DNA of 64,000 bases from Paraburkholderia caffeinilytica. GTDB lineage: Bacteria > Pseudomonadota > Gammaproteobacteria > Burkholderiales > Burkholderiaceae. Under the pieces are notes generated by a model. It did not search any database. It was not told the DNA's origin and saw only the letters and a program-made list of their open reading frames with translations. Below, piece after piece: positions 1-10,602 of the stretch (its first letter is position 1; every line of letters begins with the position of its first letter). The DNA is taken from the NCBI RefSeq assembly GCF_003368325.1, contig NZ_CP031467.1, positions 1,178,001 to 1,242,000 of the forward strand, given 5' to 3'. A program made the translations under genes and the position numbers.

Positions 1-300
1 TCCACGATTTGTGTCGCCGCGCACGATATCGAAGGCATGATGGATATCGACCGCGAGTTCCATCTGGCGATTTCGGCGGCGTCGCGCAATCCGGTGCTGG
101 CCGACATTCTGCGCGGGCTGCACGAACGCTCGCTGCGTTTCTGGTTCATTTCGCTGTCCGAGCCGCATCATCTCGAAGACGTCCATGAAGAACATCTGGA
201 GCTGTTTCGCCTGCTGCGCGAGCGCGATGCCGAAGGCGCCCGCCAATCGGTGCAAAAGCATATCGAAGCGTTCCGCGCGACGCTTTTCACCCGCATCTGA
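1..300 (+). CDS. GntR-family regulator, C-terminal FCD domain (5' truncated by window edge)
   Basis: The frame is open from the first base and ends in TGA at 298-300, so only the last 99 residues are seen. They read as the helical FCD ligand-binding domain of FadR-type GntR regulators: a DREFH segment (residues 16-20 of the fragment), an arginine-rich helix (ERSLRFWF), the HEEH pair and a final HI helix that normally supply metal or ligand contacts. The DNA-binding half lies outside the window. It probably controls a catabolic operon, and the amidase 100 bp downstream is the obvious candidate target, but that link is inferred from position only. Confidence 0.85.
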   Translation, partial: STICVAAHDIEGMMDIDREFHLAISAASRNPVLADILRGLHERSLRFWFISLSEPHHLEDVHEEHLELFRLLRERDAEGARQSVQKHIEAFRATLFTRI

Positions 301-402
301 CCGGGCGCTTCCGATCGACCGACTCTTTCGACCGATCTCAGCCACCACTCCCCATCCACCTCAACCGGCTTCGCCCGGTTCAACCGGATTCTTCCCGACA
401 CC

Positions 403-1782
403 ATGGCCACTGAATTCACGCCCTTCCCGCCGCTAGCCCAGCTTGCTGCCGATCTCGCCGCCGGCCGCACCACGAGCCGCACGCTCGTTGAAACCGCGCT
501 CGAACGGATCGCCGATCCGGCCGGCCAGGGTGCGATCGCCTTCATGCATGTCGATGCCGACAGCGCCCGCGCCGCCGCCGATGCGCACGACCGTCTGCGC
601 GCCGCCGGCACCGTCCTTTCGCCGCTCGCCGGGATTCCGGTGTCGGTCAAAGACCTGTTCGATATCGAAGGTCAAACGACGCGCGCAGGTTCCCTGGCGC
701 TGGCCGATGCGCCCGCCGCCAAAGCGGATGCGGTCGCCGTCGCGCGCCTGAAACGGGCGGGCGCGGTAATCGTCGGGCGCACCAATATGAGCGAGTTCGC
801 GTTTTCCGGCCTCGGCCTGAATCCGCACTACGGGCATCCGCTGTCGCCGTATCGGCGCGGCGTGAAGGGCGACGAGCGGATCTCCGGCGGTTCGTCGTCG
901 GGCGCGGCGGCGTCGGTCGCGGACGGCATGGCGGCGATCGCGCTCGGCACCGACACCGGCGGTTCCATCCGCATCCCGGCGGCGCTGTGCGGCCTGACCG
1001 GCTTCAAGCCGACTGCCGGGCGCATCCCGAAACAGGGCGGCGTGCCGCTCTCTCCGACGCTCGATTCGTTCGGGCCGATCGGCGTCTCGGTGGCGTGCTG
1101 CGCGTTGGTCGACCGGATGCTGGCCGGGCTGGAGCCGCGCATCCCGGCGGCCCGGCCGCTCGAAGGCGTGCGCCTCGGCGTGTTGACCCATTTCGTGACC
1201 GACGGCGTCGAACCGGCGGTGGCCGCCGCGATCGACACCGCCCTCAAGCATCTGGAAGCCGCCGGCGCGATCGTCACCGAAGTGCGCTTCGCGCCGCTCG
1301 ACCGTCTGCCCGAGATCAACCGCTTCGGTTTTTCGCCGATCGAAGCCTATGCCTGGCATCGTCCGCTGCTGGAAACGCACCGCGAGCAGTACGACCCGCG
1401 CGTGCTGGTGCGCATTCTGAAAGGCCAACCCGCCAGCGCCGCCGACTATCTGGATCTGCTCGCCGAGCGCCAGGCCATGCTCGACGAAGCCGCGCGCACG
1501 CTCTGGCAGCGTTTCGACGCGGTCGTCGCGCCGACCGTGCCGGTGGTGCCGCCGCGCGTGGCCGATCTGATCGACGACGACGACGCGTTCGGCCGCACTA
1601 ACGCGCTGATCCTGCGCAACCCGAGCGTGTTCAATTTCCTCGACGCCTGCGCGCTGTCGCTGCCTTGTCATCTGCGCGGCGACGCGCCGGTCGGCCTGAT
1701 GCTGGCAAGCGCGCCGCACGCCGACGACGCCTTGCTGGCCATCGGCCGCGGCGCCGAAGCGGTGCTCAACGCGATTCGCTGA
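403..1782 (+). CDS. Amidase-signature family hydrolase
   Basis: 459 residues. The Ser-cisSer-Lys triad of the amidase-signature family can be read: K83 in SVKDLFD, S164 in GGSSSG and S188 in GTDTGGSIRIP. The S164-S188 spacing of 24 equals that in fatty-acid amide hydrolase. The length fits stand-alone amidases and the N-terminal half of AtzF/allophanate hydrolase; the allophanate C-terminal domain is missing. It hydrolyses an amide or ureide of unknown identity. It follows the GntR regulator on the same strand, suggesting a small nitrogen-scavenging unit. It could also be annotated as a GatA-like protein, but no GatB or GatC is nearby. Confidence 0.88.
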   Translation: MATEFTPFPPLAQLAADLAAGRTTSRTLVETALERIADPAGQGAIAFMHVDADSARAAADAHDRLRAAGTVLSPLAGIPVSVKDLFDIEGQTTRAGSLALADAPAAKADAVAVARLKRAGAVIVGRTNMSEFAFSGLGLNPHYGHPLSPYRRGVKGDERISGGSSSGAAASVADGMAAIALGTDTGGSIRIPAALCGLTGFKPTAGRIPKQGGVPLSPTLDSFGPIGVSVACCALVDRMLAGLEPRIPAARPLEGVRLGVLTHFVTDGVEPAVAAAIDTALKHLEAAGAIVTEVRFAPLDRLPEINRFGFSPIEAYAWHRPLLETHREQYDPRVLVRILKGQPASAADYLDLLAERQAMLDEAARTLWQRFDAVVAPTVPVVPPRVADLIDDDDAFGRTNALILRNPSVFNFLDACALSLPCHLRGDAPVGLMLASAPHADDALLAIGRGAEAVLNAIR

Positions 1783-1814
1783 GCGGACTTGGACCGCACC
1801 TGAGCGTGACCTGA

Positions 1815-2456
<642 letters not shown>

Positions 2457-2457
2457 T

Positions 2458-2492
2458 CCGGCTATTCCGGCCGCTCCGATCGGAATAGCCGG
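2458..2492 (+). terminator. Hairpin after dsbB, probable terminator
   Basis: The 12-base arms CCGGCTATTCCG (2458-2469) and CGGAATAGCCGG (2481-2492) are perfectly complementary around an 11-nt loop. A second short stem (GCCGGC/GCCGGC) follows at once. There is no strong T run, so it may act as an attenuated or Rho-assisted terminator. Confidence 0.55.
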
Positions 2493-2868
2493 CCTCACGC
2501 CGGCCTTTGCCCCGCCTGCCAGGGCGGTTCGAAGGCCGGCGTTTTCACATCCGCTCCGGCCCCGTAAATTCGGCCAGTCCCTCTTTCCGGCCGCCCGCAA
2601 GTCAGCACCCGGCCTCCGTCATTCCCCGCGCTACCCCACCCTGCCTGGTTTTCCCCGATCCGCCACGCTTCAAGCAACTTCCCGCCGCAGCGCGAATCGT
2701 ATTAATTACATGACAGCTTCCGAATAAGCTTCATGCGAGTTGGGAAATCTTTTCGGGACAAGGTAATGCTATCTTCGGAACTGGATGGCGATCTACGTGC
2801 GCGAGGCCGGCTTCGGCGCGACCCCATGCGTAACGCGCGCCCGGTCCGCACTGTCTTTCGGATTCGCC
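2493..2868. other. Intergenic region, dsbB to xdhA
   Basis: About 375 bp without a convincing gene. The last 170 bp are AT-richer than their surroundings and should hold the promoter of the xanthine dehydrogenase operon. I see no clear -35/-10 pair and no obvious operator palindrome. Open frames run into xdhA from upstream, but the family N-terminus and spacing favour the ATG at 2869. Confidence 0.5.
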
Positions 2869-4416
2869 ATGACAACGCAAACCATCCGCTTTTATCACCA
2901 GGGGTCCGTCCGTGAGGTCGCGGGCGTTCCGGCGACGCGCACCGTGCTTCAGCACCTGCGCGAGGATTTGCATTGCACGGGCACCAAGGAAGGCTGCGCG
3001 GAAGGCGACTGCGGCGCCTGCACGGTCGTCGTCGGCGAACTGGATGCGCAAGGCGGCATCGCGCTGAAGGCCGTCAACGCCTGCATCCAGTTCCTGCCGA
3101 CGCTGGACGGCAAAGCCCTCTTCACCGTCGAAGACCTGCGCGGCGCCGACGGCGCCCTGCACCCCGTCCAGCAGGCCATGGTCGATTGCCACGGCTCGCA
3201 GTGCGGCTTCTGCACGCCCGGCTTCGTGATGTCGATGTGGGCGTTGTACGAAAACCAGCCGGCCGCCGCCGGCCTGCCCACTCGCGACGAAATCAACACC
3301 GCGCTGTCCGGCAATCTGTGCCGCTGCACCGGCTACCGGCCGATTGTCGACGCGTCGCAAAAGATGTTCGACTACCAGCAATACCCACGTGTGACGTTGG
3401 ACCGCAAAGCGATCGCCGATACACTGCGCGAAATCCAACGCCGCGACACCTTCGAATACAGCGCACCCGACACGCGCGGCGCCGGATTCGGTTCGCCCAC
3501 CTTCCATGCACCGGTTTCGCTCGACGCGTTCGCCAAACTGCGCGCGGCGCATCCTCAAGCGCGCCTGCTCGCCGGCAGCACCGACGTCGGCCTGTGGGTC
3601 ACCAAGCAGTTTCGCGATCTCGGCGACATCCTGTACATCGGCAACGTCGCGGAATTGAAGACGATCGAGCGCGATGCGCAGACGCTGACGATCGGCGCCG
3701 CCGTCACGCTCGAAGACGCCTATGCGGCGCTCGCCGCCGATTACCCCGAACTGGCCGAACTGTGGACGCGTTTCGCGTCGCTGCCGATCCGCAATGCCGG
3801 CACGCTCGGCGGCAATGTCGCGAACGGCTCGCCGATCGGCGATTCGATGCCGGCGCTGCTCGCGCTCGGCGCCGAAGTCGTGCTGCGCCACGGCGCCAGA
3901 ACCCGCACGCTGACGCTCGACGCCTTCTACCTCGGCTATCAGAAGACCGCGCTCGCGGCCGGCGAATTCGTCGCCGCGCTGCGTGTGCCGCGTCCAGCGC
4001 GCGATCTGCGCTTCCGCACGTACAAGGTGTCGAAGCGTTACGATCAGGATATCTCCGCGGTGTGCGCGGCATTTGCGCTGCACATCGGCGAAAACGGCGC
4101 GATCAGGGACGCCCGCATCGCGTTCGGCGGCATGGCCGCGACGCCGAATCGCGCCGCGCAAACCGAGGCCGCGCTGAACGGCGCGACATGGAACGAAAGC
4201 ACCGCGCGGCAAGCGATGAACGCACTCGTCGCCGATTACCAGCCGCTCACCGACATGCGCGCCTCGAGCGCCTATCGACTGAAGGTGGCGCGCAATCTGC
4301 TGTGGCGCTTCCACCTGGAAACGCGCGATGACGCGCCGCTCGCCCTCTTCGACGTGAATGCGTTCGCGTACGAAGCCGGCGCGCCGGACGCGGCCGTTGC
4401 GAAGGAGTCGTCGTGA
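2869..4416 (+). CDS. xdhA: Xanthine dehydrogenase small subunit (2Fe-2S and FAD)
   Basis: 515 residues from the ATG at 2869; a longer frame starts at 2785 but adds residues the family lacks. The N-terminal domain carries the plant-type [2Fe-2S] motif GCAEGDCGAC and the second cluster motif CGFC...CRCTGY. From about residue 190 comes the FAD-binding domain of molybdenum hydroxylases, with the LAGSTDVG and NVANGSPIGD signatures. It passes electrons from the molybdenum subunit to NAD+. Its stop overlaps the start of xdhB by one base, so the two subunits are translationally coupled. Confidence 0.96.
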   Translation: MTTQTIRFYHQGSVREVAGVPATRTVLQHLREDLHCTGTKEGCAEGDCGACTVVVGELDAQGGIALKAVNACIQFLPTLDGKALFTVEDLRGADGALHPVQQAMVDCHGSQCGFCTPGFVMSMWALYENQPAAAGLPTRDEINTALSGNLCRCTGYRPIVDASQKMFDYQQYPRVTLDRKAIADTLREIQRRDTFEYSAPDTRGAGFGSPTFHAPVSLDAFAKLRAAHPQARLLAGSTDVGLWVTKQFRDLGDILYIGNVAELKTIERDAQTLTIGAAVTLEDAYAALAADYPELAELWTRFASLPIRNAGTLGGNVANGSPIGDSMPALLALGAEVVLRHGARTRTLTLDAFYLGYQKTALAAGEFVAALRVPRPARDLRFRTYKVSKRYDQDISAVCAAFALHIGENGAIRDARIAFGGMAATPNRAAQTEAALNGATWNESTARQAMNALVADYQPLTDMRASSAYRLKVARNLLWRFHLETRDDAPLALFDVNAFAYEAGAPDAAVAKESS

Positions 4417-6863
4417 TGAACCGGACCGATGCTTTCGTCGAACCTGCTGCGCACCCGGCCGCCAGGCACGCCACCGCTCAGGAGAGCGAGGCGGCGATCG
4501 GCGCCTCCTTGCCGCATGAATCGGCCGCGCTGCACGTGAGCGGCGAAGCCACCTACACCGACGACGTCCCCGAATTGCAAGGCACGCTGCACGCGGCCCT
4601 TGGGCTGTCGCGGCACGCGCACGCGCGGATCGTGTCGCTCGATCTGGACGCGGTGAGAAAAGCACCTGGCGTAATCGCCGTGCTGACCGCGGAAGACATC
4701 CCCGGCGAGAACAACTGCGGCCCGGTGCTGCACGACGATCCGATTCTCGCTGTAGACGAAGTGCTGTATCTCGGCCAACCGGTGTTCGCGGTGATCGCCG
4801 AAAGTCATGACCTCGCGCGGCGTGCCGCGGCGCTGGCCAAAAGCGACGACGTCGTGCGATATGAACCGCTCGAGATCGTCCTCACGCCAGCCGAAGCAAA
4901 AGCCAACAAGCAGTTCGTCCTGCCGCCGCTGCATCTGAGGCGCGGCGAGCCGGACGCAAAGATAGCCGCCGCGCCGCATAAGATCCGCGGCACGTTCGAA
5001 GTCGGCGGGCAGGAACAGTTTTATCTCGAAGGCCAGATCGCGTACGCCGTGCCGAAGGAAATGGACGGCATGCTCGTCTACAGCTCGACGCAGCATCCGA
5101 GCGAAATGCAGCAGGTCGTCGCGCATATGCTCGGCTGGCCGGCGCACAACGTCGTGTGCGAATGCCGGCGAATGGGCGGCGGCTTCGGCGGCAAGGAATC
5201 GCAATCGGCGGTGTTCGCGTGCGTCGCATCGCTGGCGGCGAAACTGCTGCGCCGCCCGGTCAAACTGCGCGCCGACCGTGACGACGATTTCATGATCACC
5301 GGCAAGCGCCACGACGCGGTCTACGAGTACGAAGCGGGCTTCGACGATAGCGGCCGCATCCTCGGCGCGCGCGTCGAAATCGCCTTGAGAGCCGGCTATT
5401 CCGCCGACTTGTCCGGTGCGGTTGCGACACGCGCCGTCTGCCACTTCGACAACGCGTACTACCTGTCCGACGTCGACATCGTCGCGCTGTGCTGCAAGAC
5501 CAACACGCAATCGAACACCGCGTTCCGCGGCTTCGGCGGCCCGCAAGGCGCGCTGGTGATGGAGGTCATGCTCGACAGCATCGCGCGTCAATTGAACTGC
5601 GATCCGCTCGACGTGCGGCTCGCCAACTACTACGGCATCGGCGAACGCGACACGACACCCTATGGACAACGCGTCGAAGACAACATCATCGCGCCGCTAA
5701 CCGATGACTTGCTTGCAACCAGCGACTACCGCGCGCGCCGCGAAGCGATCGCCGCGTTCAATGCAAAAAGTCCGGTGCTCAAACGCGGCCTCGCATTTTC
5801 GCCGGTGAAGTTCGGCATTTCGTTCAACGTGCCGTTTCTGAATCAGGCCGGCGCGCTGGTGCATGTGTACAAAGACGGTTCGGTGCTCGTCAATCATGGC
5901 GGCACCGAAATGGGCCAGGGTCTGAATACGAAGGTCGCGCAAGTCGTCGCGAATCAGTTCGGCTTGCCGCTTTCGCGCGTGCGCGTGACGGCGACCGATA
6001 CGTCGAAGATCGCCAACACTTCGGCGACCGCCGCGTCCACCGGCAGCGATCTGAACGGCAAAGCCGCCGAAGCCGCCGCACGAACCATTCGCGACAGACT
6101 CGCCAGACTCGCGGCGAAGCAACTCGGCGGCACGGCCGACGCGGTGGAATTCGCCAACGGTGAAGTGTCGGTGAACGGCGGAGCGATGCCGTTCGAGCAA
6201 CTGGTCGGCGCCGCGTACCTGGCGCGCGTGCAGTTGTGGTCGGACGGTTTCTATACGACGCCGAAAGTGCACTGGGATGCGAAAACGCTGACCGGTCACC
6301 CGTTTTATTACTTTGCGTACGGCGCGGCAGTATCGGAAGTGGTGATCGACACGCTAACCGGCGAATGGAAACTGGTGCGCGCGGACGCGTTGCACGACGC
6401 CGGCCAGTCGATCAATCCGGCGATCGATCTCGGCCAGGTGGAAGGCGGCTTTATTCAAGGCATGGGCTGGCTCACCACCGAAGAATTGTGGTGGAACCGC
6501 GATGGCCGCCTGATGACGCACGCGCCCTCGACGTACAAGATTCCCGCCGTCAGCGATACGCCCGCGGCGTTCAATGTGCGGCTTTATCAGAACCACAACG
6601 TCGAGCCGACCGTGTTCCATTCGAAGGCAGTAGGCGAACCGCCTCTGCTGTTGCCCTTCTCGGTGTTCCTCGCGATTCGCGACGCGATCGCGGCTGCGGT
6701 GCCGGACGCGAAAAACGCGCCGCCGTTGCGCGCGCCGGCGACGCCCGAAGCGATTCTCGATGCGCTGGACGCGTTGCAATCGCCCGGGACGGCGACACAG
6801 CCCGCTACAGGACAACCCGCGCAAGCGGCAGTTACGCCGGCAACCGCCACCACGCCGGTTTAG
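4416..6863 (+). CDS. xdhB: Xanthine dehydrogenase molybdopterin-binding subunit
   Basis: 815 residues from ATG 4416 (TGATG overlap with xdhA; a GTG at 4413 is also possible). Motifs of the molybdenum hydroxylase family are present: GGGFGGKE for molybdopterin binding, RGFGGPQG, GGTEMGQG and the catalytic glutamate in KAVGEPP near the C-terminus. It oxidises hypoxanthine to xanthine and xanthine to urate. The last 35 residues are a Pro/Ala/Thr-rich tail that E. coli-type proteins lack. The upstream and downstream purine genes fix its role. Confidence 0.96.
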   Translation: MNRTDAFVEPAAHPAARHATAQESEAAIGASLPHESAALHVSGEATYTDDVPELQGTLHAALGLSRHAHARIVSLDLDAVRKAPGVIAVLTAEDIPGENNCGPVLHDDPILAVDEVLYLGQPVFAVIAESHDLARRAAALAKSDDVVRYEPLEIVLTPAEAKANKQFVLPPLHLRRGEPDAKIAAAPHKIRGTFEVGGQEQFYLEGQIAYAVPKEMDGMLVYSSTQHPSEMQQVVAHMLGWPAHNVVCECRRMGGGFGGKESQSAVFACVASLAAKLLRRPVKLRADRDDDFMITGKRHDAVYEYEAGFDDSGRILGARVEIALRAGYSADLSGAVATRAVCHFDNAYYLSDVDIVALCCKTNTQSNTAFRGFGGPQGALVMEVMLDSIARQLNCDPLDVRLANYYGIGERDTTPYGQRVEDNIIAPLTDDLLATSDYRARREAIAAFNAKSPVLKRGLAFSPVKFGISFNVPFLNQAGALVHVYKDGSVLVNHGGTEMGQGLNTKVAQVVANQFGLPLSRVRVTATDTSKIANTSATAASTGSDLNGKAAEAAARTIRDRLARLAAKQLGGTADAVEFANGEVSVNGGAMPFEQLVGAAYLARVQLWSDGFYTTPKVHWDAKTLTGHPFYYFAYGAAVSEVVIDTLTGEWKLVRADALHDAGQSINPAIDLGQVEGGFIQGMGWLTTEELWWNRDGRLMTHAPSTYKIPAVSDTPAAFNVRLYQNHNVEPTVFHSKAVGEPPLLLPFSVFLAIRDAIAAAVPDAKNAPPLRAPATPEAILDALDALQSPGTATQPATGQPAQAAVTPATATTPV

Positions 6864-6975
6864 CAATTAGACGAAACGTTGAACACCGTTAAGCAACTTT
6901 AGACAAGGGCCCGACGCGACACAAACGCGTCCCGCCACACTCAACCGGCCGCACGGACACCCCGCGCGGCCATGT

Positions 6976-8004
6976 ATGGAGAACCGCCGGATGCAAGCCT
7001 GGCTACCTGACCTGCAACAACTGCTCGCGCACGGCGACGCCGCCGTGCTGGTGACGGTCGCACGCGTCGAAGGTTCGGCGCCCCGCGAAGCCGGCACCAA
7101 GATGATCGTCACGCGCGATTCGGCCAGGCACACGATCGGCGGCGGACATCTCGAATGGAAAGCCATCGAGACCGCGCGCCAGGTGCTGCGCGACGGCATG
7201 CGCTCGCCGCATATGCGCCGCCTCGAACGTTTCGCGCTTGGACCCAGTCTCGGCCAATGCTGCGGCGGCGCCGTGATTCTCGCCTTCGAGCGCCTCGACA
7301 TCGGCGACCTCGGCTGGATCACCTCGCTCGCGAAACGCGTGGCCGCGGGCCAATCGACGGTGCGTAGCGTATCATTCGGCCCCGCACCGGATGCGGTGAT
7401 GCTGTCCGACCCCGAGCCGGGCGTCGACGCCTCGGACTGTCTGCTGTGGGACGGCGCCGGTTTCGACGACAGCGGCGCGCTGCTCACCGAAACCATTGCG
7501 CCAGGCGACTTCCAGGTCGTGCTGTTCGGCGCCGGTCACGTGGGCGCGGCACTGGTTCGCGTGCTGGCCACGCTGCCCTGCGTCGTGCGCTGGGTCGACG
7601 AGCGCGACGCGCAGTTTCCGCCGGCGGAAACGCTGCATGCGCCGAACGTGAAGATCGATCCGAACGACGCGCCCGACGAAGCCGTCGACCAGGCCGCGCC
7701 GCACACGTACTTCATCGTGATGACGCACAACCATGCGCTCGATCTCGAGTTGGCCGAGCGCATTCTGCGGCGCGGCGATTTCGCGTTCTTCGGCATGATC
7801 GGCTCGCACAGCAAGCGCAAGCAGTTCGAACATCGGCTGGCGGCGCGTGGCATCGATCCTTCGCAGATTGCGCGGATGAAGTGCCCACTAGGCGTCGACG
7901 GTATCGTCGACAAGTCGCCGGAGATCATCGCGATCTCGGCGGCAGCCCAGGTGTTGCAAGCCGTGGAGGCGAATGCGGGCGCGCATGCGGCGCAGACGGT
8001 CTGA
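6976..8004 (+). CDS. xdhC: Xanthine dehydrogenase accessory protein XdhC
   Basis: 342 residues. The N-terminal XdhC/CoxI domain begins near the start (VTVARVEGSAPREAGTKM) with the GQCCGG-type cysteine pair. The C-terminal half is a Rossmann fold (VLFGAGHVGAALVR, then WVDERDAQFP). XdhC binds and inserts sulfurated molybdenum cofactor into the large subunit. It lies 112 bp after xdhB on the same strand, the usual xdhABC order. A second ATG at 6991 is an alternative start. Confidence 0.94.
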   Translation: MENRRMQAWLPDLQQLLAHGDAAVLVTVARVEGSAPREAGTKMIVTRDSARHTIGGGHLEWKAIETARQVLRDGMRSPHMRRLERFALGPSLGQCCGGAVILAFERLDIGDLGWITSLAKRVAAGQSTVRSVSFGPAPDAVMLSDPEPGVDASDCLLWDGAGFDDSGALLTETIAPGDFQVVLFGAGHVGAALVRVLATLPCVVRWVDERDAQFPPAETLHAPNVKIDPNDAPDEAVDQAAPHTYFIVMTHNHALDLELAERILRRGDFAFFGMIGSHSKRKQFEHRLAARGIDPSQIARMKCPLGVDGIVDKSPEIIAISAAAQVLQAVEANAGAHAAQTV

Positions 8005-8094
8005 TTTACCGCACAATCGACCTGCCGCCCCAAAGCGATTGCATCCTGTCCCGCATCCCGCATCCGGCGCGAACCGACTCCAACGAACTCCTGA

Positions 8095-9153
<1,059 letters not shown>

Positions 9154-9254
9154 CGGGCCAATGAATGGCAGCCGGCGGCGGCACGGGTCCGTTTCGGAAC
9201 CTCAGGCCGTTGTCCGCGCTGTTTAGCTCCCCACAAATACGGAGACGGTTTTTC

Positions 9255-10601
9255 ATGACTCAATCGGCACAATCAGCATTCCGGGCGCAACTGCTGACCT
9301 TCAATGGCGATCCTGCGCAATCGTCCAACGCGGCGGTCTTCCACGAGGACGGTTTGCTGATCGTCGAAGACGGCCATGTCGCCGCAGCGGGCGCGTATGC
9401 CGCACTCGCGTCGCAACTCGCACCGGGCACCCAGGTGCAGGAGATGCGCGACAAGCTGATCGTGCCGGGTTTCATCGATACGCACATTCACTATCCGCAG
9501 ACCGACATGATCGCGTCGCCGGCGCCGGGCTTGCTGCCGTGGCTCGACACGTACACGTTCCCGACCGAGCGCCGCTTCACCGATCCGGCGTATGCGCGCG
9601 ACACGGCGAGCTTCTTCGTCGAAGAACTGCTGGCTTGCGGCACGACCACGGCGCTCGTGTATTGCACGGTCCACAAGGAATCGGCCGACGCCCTCTTCAC
9701 CGAGAGCGAGGCGCGCAATCTGCGCATGGTGGCCGGCAAGGTGCTGATGGATCGCAACTGCCCCGAATTCCTGCGCGACACCGCGCAATCCGGTTACGAC
9801 GACAGCGCCGAGTTGATCGGCCGCTGGCACAATCGCGGCCGTCAGATGTACGCGCTCACGCCGCGTTTCGCGCCGACCTCGACCGAGGCGCAACTCGAAG
9901 CGTGCGGCGTGCTGGCGGGCAAGCATCCGGACATCTTCATCCAGAGCCACGTCGCCGAGAATACCGACGAAGTGAAATGGGTCGCCGGTCTGTTCCCGGG
10001 CCACCGCAGCTATCTGGACATCTACGATCATTACGGCCTGCTGCGCCGCCGGGCCGTGTACGGCCATTGCATCTACCTCGACGAGGAGGACCGCAAGCGC
10101 ATGGCGCAAACCGGCACGGTCGCCTCGCACTGCCCGACCTCGAACCTGTTCCTCGGCAGCGGCCTGTTCGACTTCGACAAGGCCGACGAAGCCGGCATGC
10201 CGATCGCGCTGGCGACGGACGTCGGCGGCGGAACCTCGTTCTCCATGCTGCAAACCATGAACGAAGCGCACAAGGTCGCACGTCTGACGGGACATCATCT
10301 GACCGCCACGCGGATGTTCTATCTCGCCACTGCGGGCGCGGCCGAAGCACTCGATCTGGCCGACAAGGTCGGCACGTTGAAGCCGAAGTCGGAAGCCGAC
10401 TTCGTCGTGCTCGATCCGCAAGCCACGCCGCTGCTCGCGCGCCGCACCGCACGCACGGAATCGCTCGAAGAACTGCTGTTCGCGTTCGCGCTGCTCGGCG
10501 ACGACCGCGCGATCTACGAGACGTATGCCGCGGGCAAGCGCGTGCATCGTCGCGACGACGTGCGGCAACATGCGCCGCGCGTGGCGAAGATTGCGGCCTG
10601 A
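9255..10601 (+). CDS. guaD: Guanine deaminase
   Basis: 448 residues from the ATG at 9255, chosen because CGGAGAC lies just upstream; the frame is open further 5'. Amidohydrolase signatures are present: PGFIDTHIHYPQ with both zinc histidines, SHVAEN, YGHCIYLDEED and ATDVGGG. The overall pattern (TFPTERRF, LTPRFAPTS) is that of bacterial GuaD. It converts guanine to xanthine for XdhAB. It is the last gene of the purine block and is convergent, with a one-base gap, to the oxidoreductase that ends the pigment cluster. Confidence 0.95.
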   Translation: MTQSAQSAFRAQLLTFNGDPAQSSNAAVFHEDGLLIVEDGHVAAAGAYAALASQLAPGTQVQEMRDKLIVPGFIDTHIHYPQTDMIASPAPGLLPWLDTYTFPTERRFTDPAYARDTASFFVEELLACGTTTALVYCTVHKESADALFTESEARNLRMVAGKVLMDRNCPEFLRDTAQSGYDDSAELIGRWHNRGRQMYALTPRFAPTSTEAQLEACGVLAGKHPDIFIQSHVAENTDEVKWVAGLFPGHRSYLDIYDHYGLLRRRAVYGHCIYLDEEDRKRMAQTGTVASHCPTSNLFLGSGLFDFDKADEAGMPIALATDVGGGTSFSMLQTMNEAHKVARLTGHHLTATRMFYLATAGAAEALDLADKVGTLKPKSEADFVVLDPQATPLLARRTARTESLEELLFAFALLGDDRAIYETYAAGKRVHRRDDVRQHAPRVAKIAA

Positions 10602-10602
10602 T

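Noticed and set aside
2731..4665. 644-codon minus-strand frame across xdhA
   Set aside because: Opposite-frame shadow of the iron-sulfur/FAD subunit.
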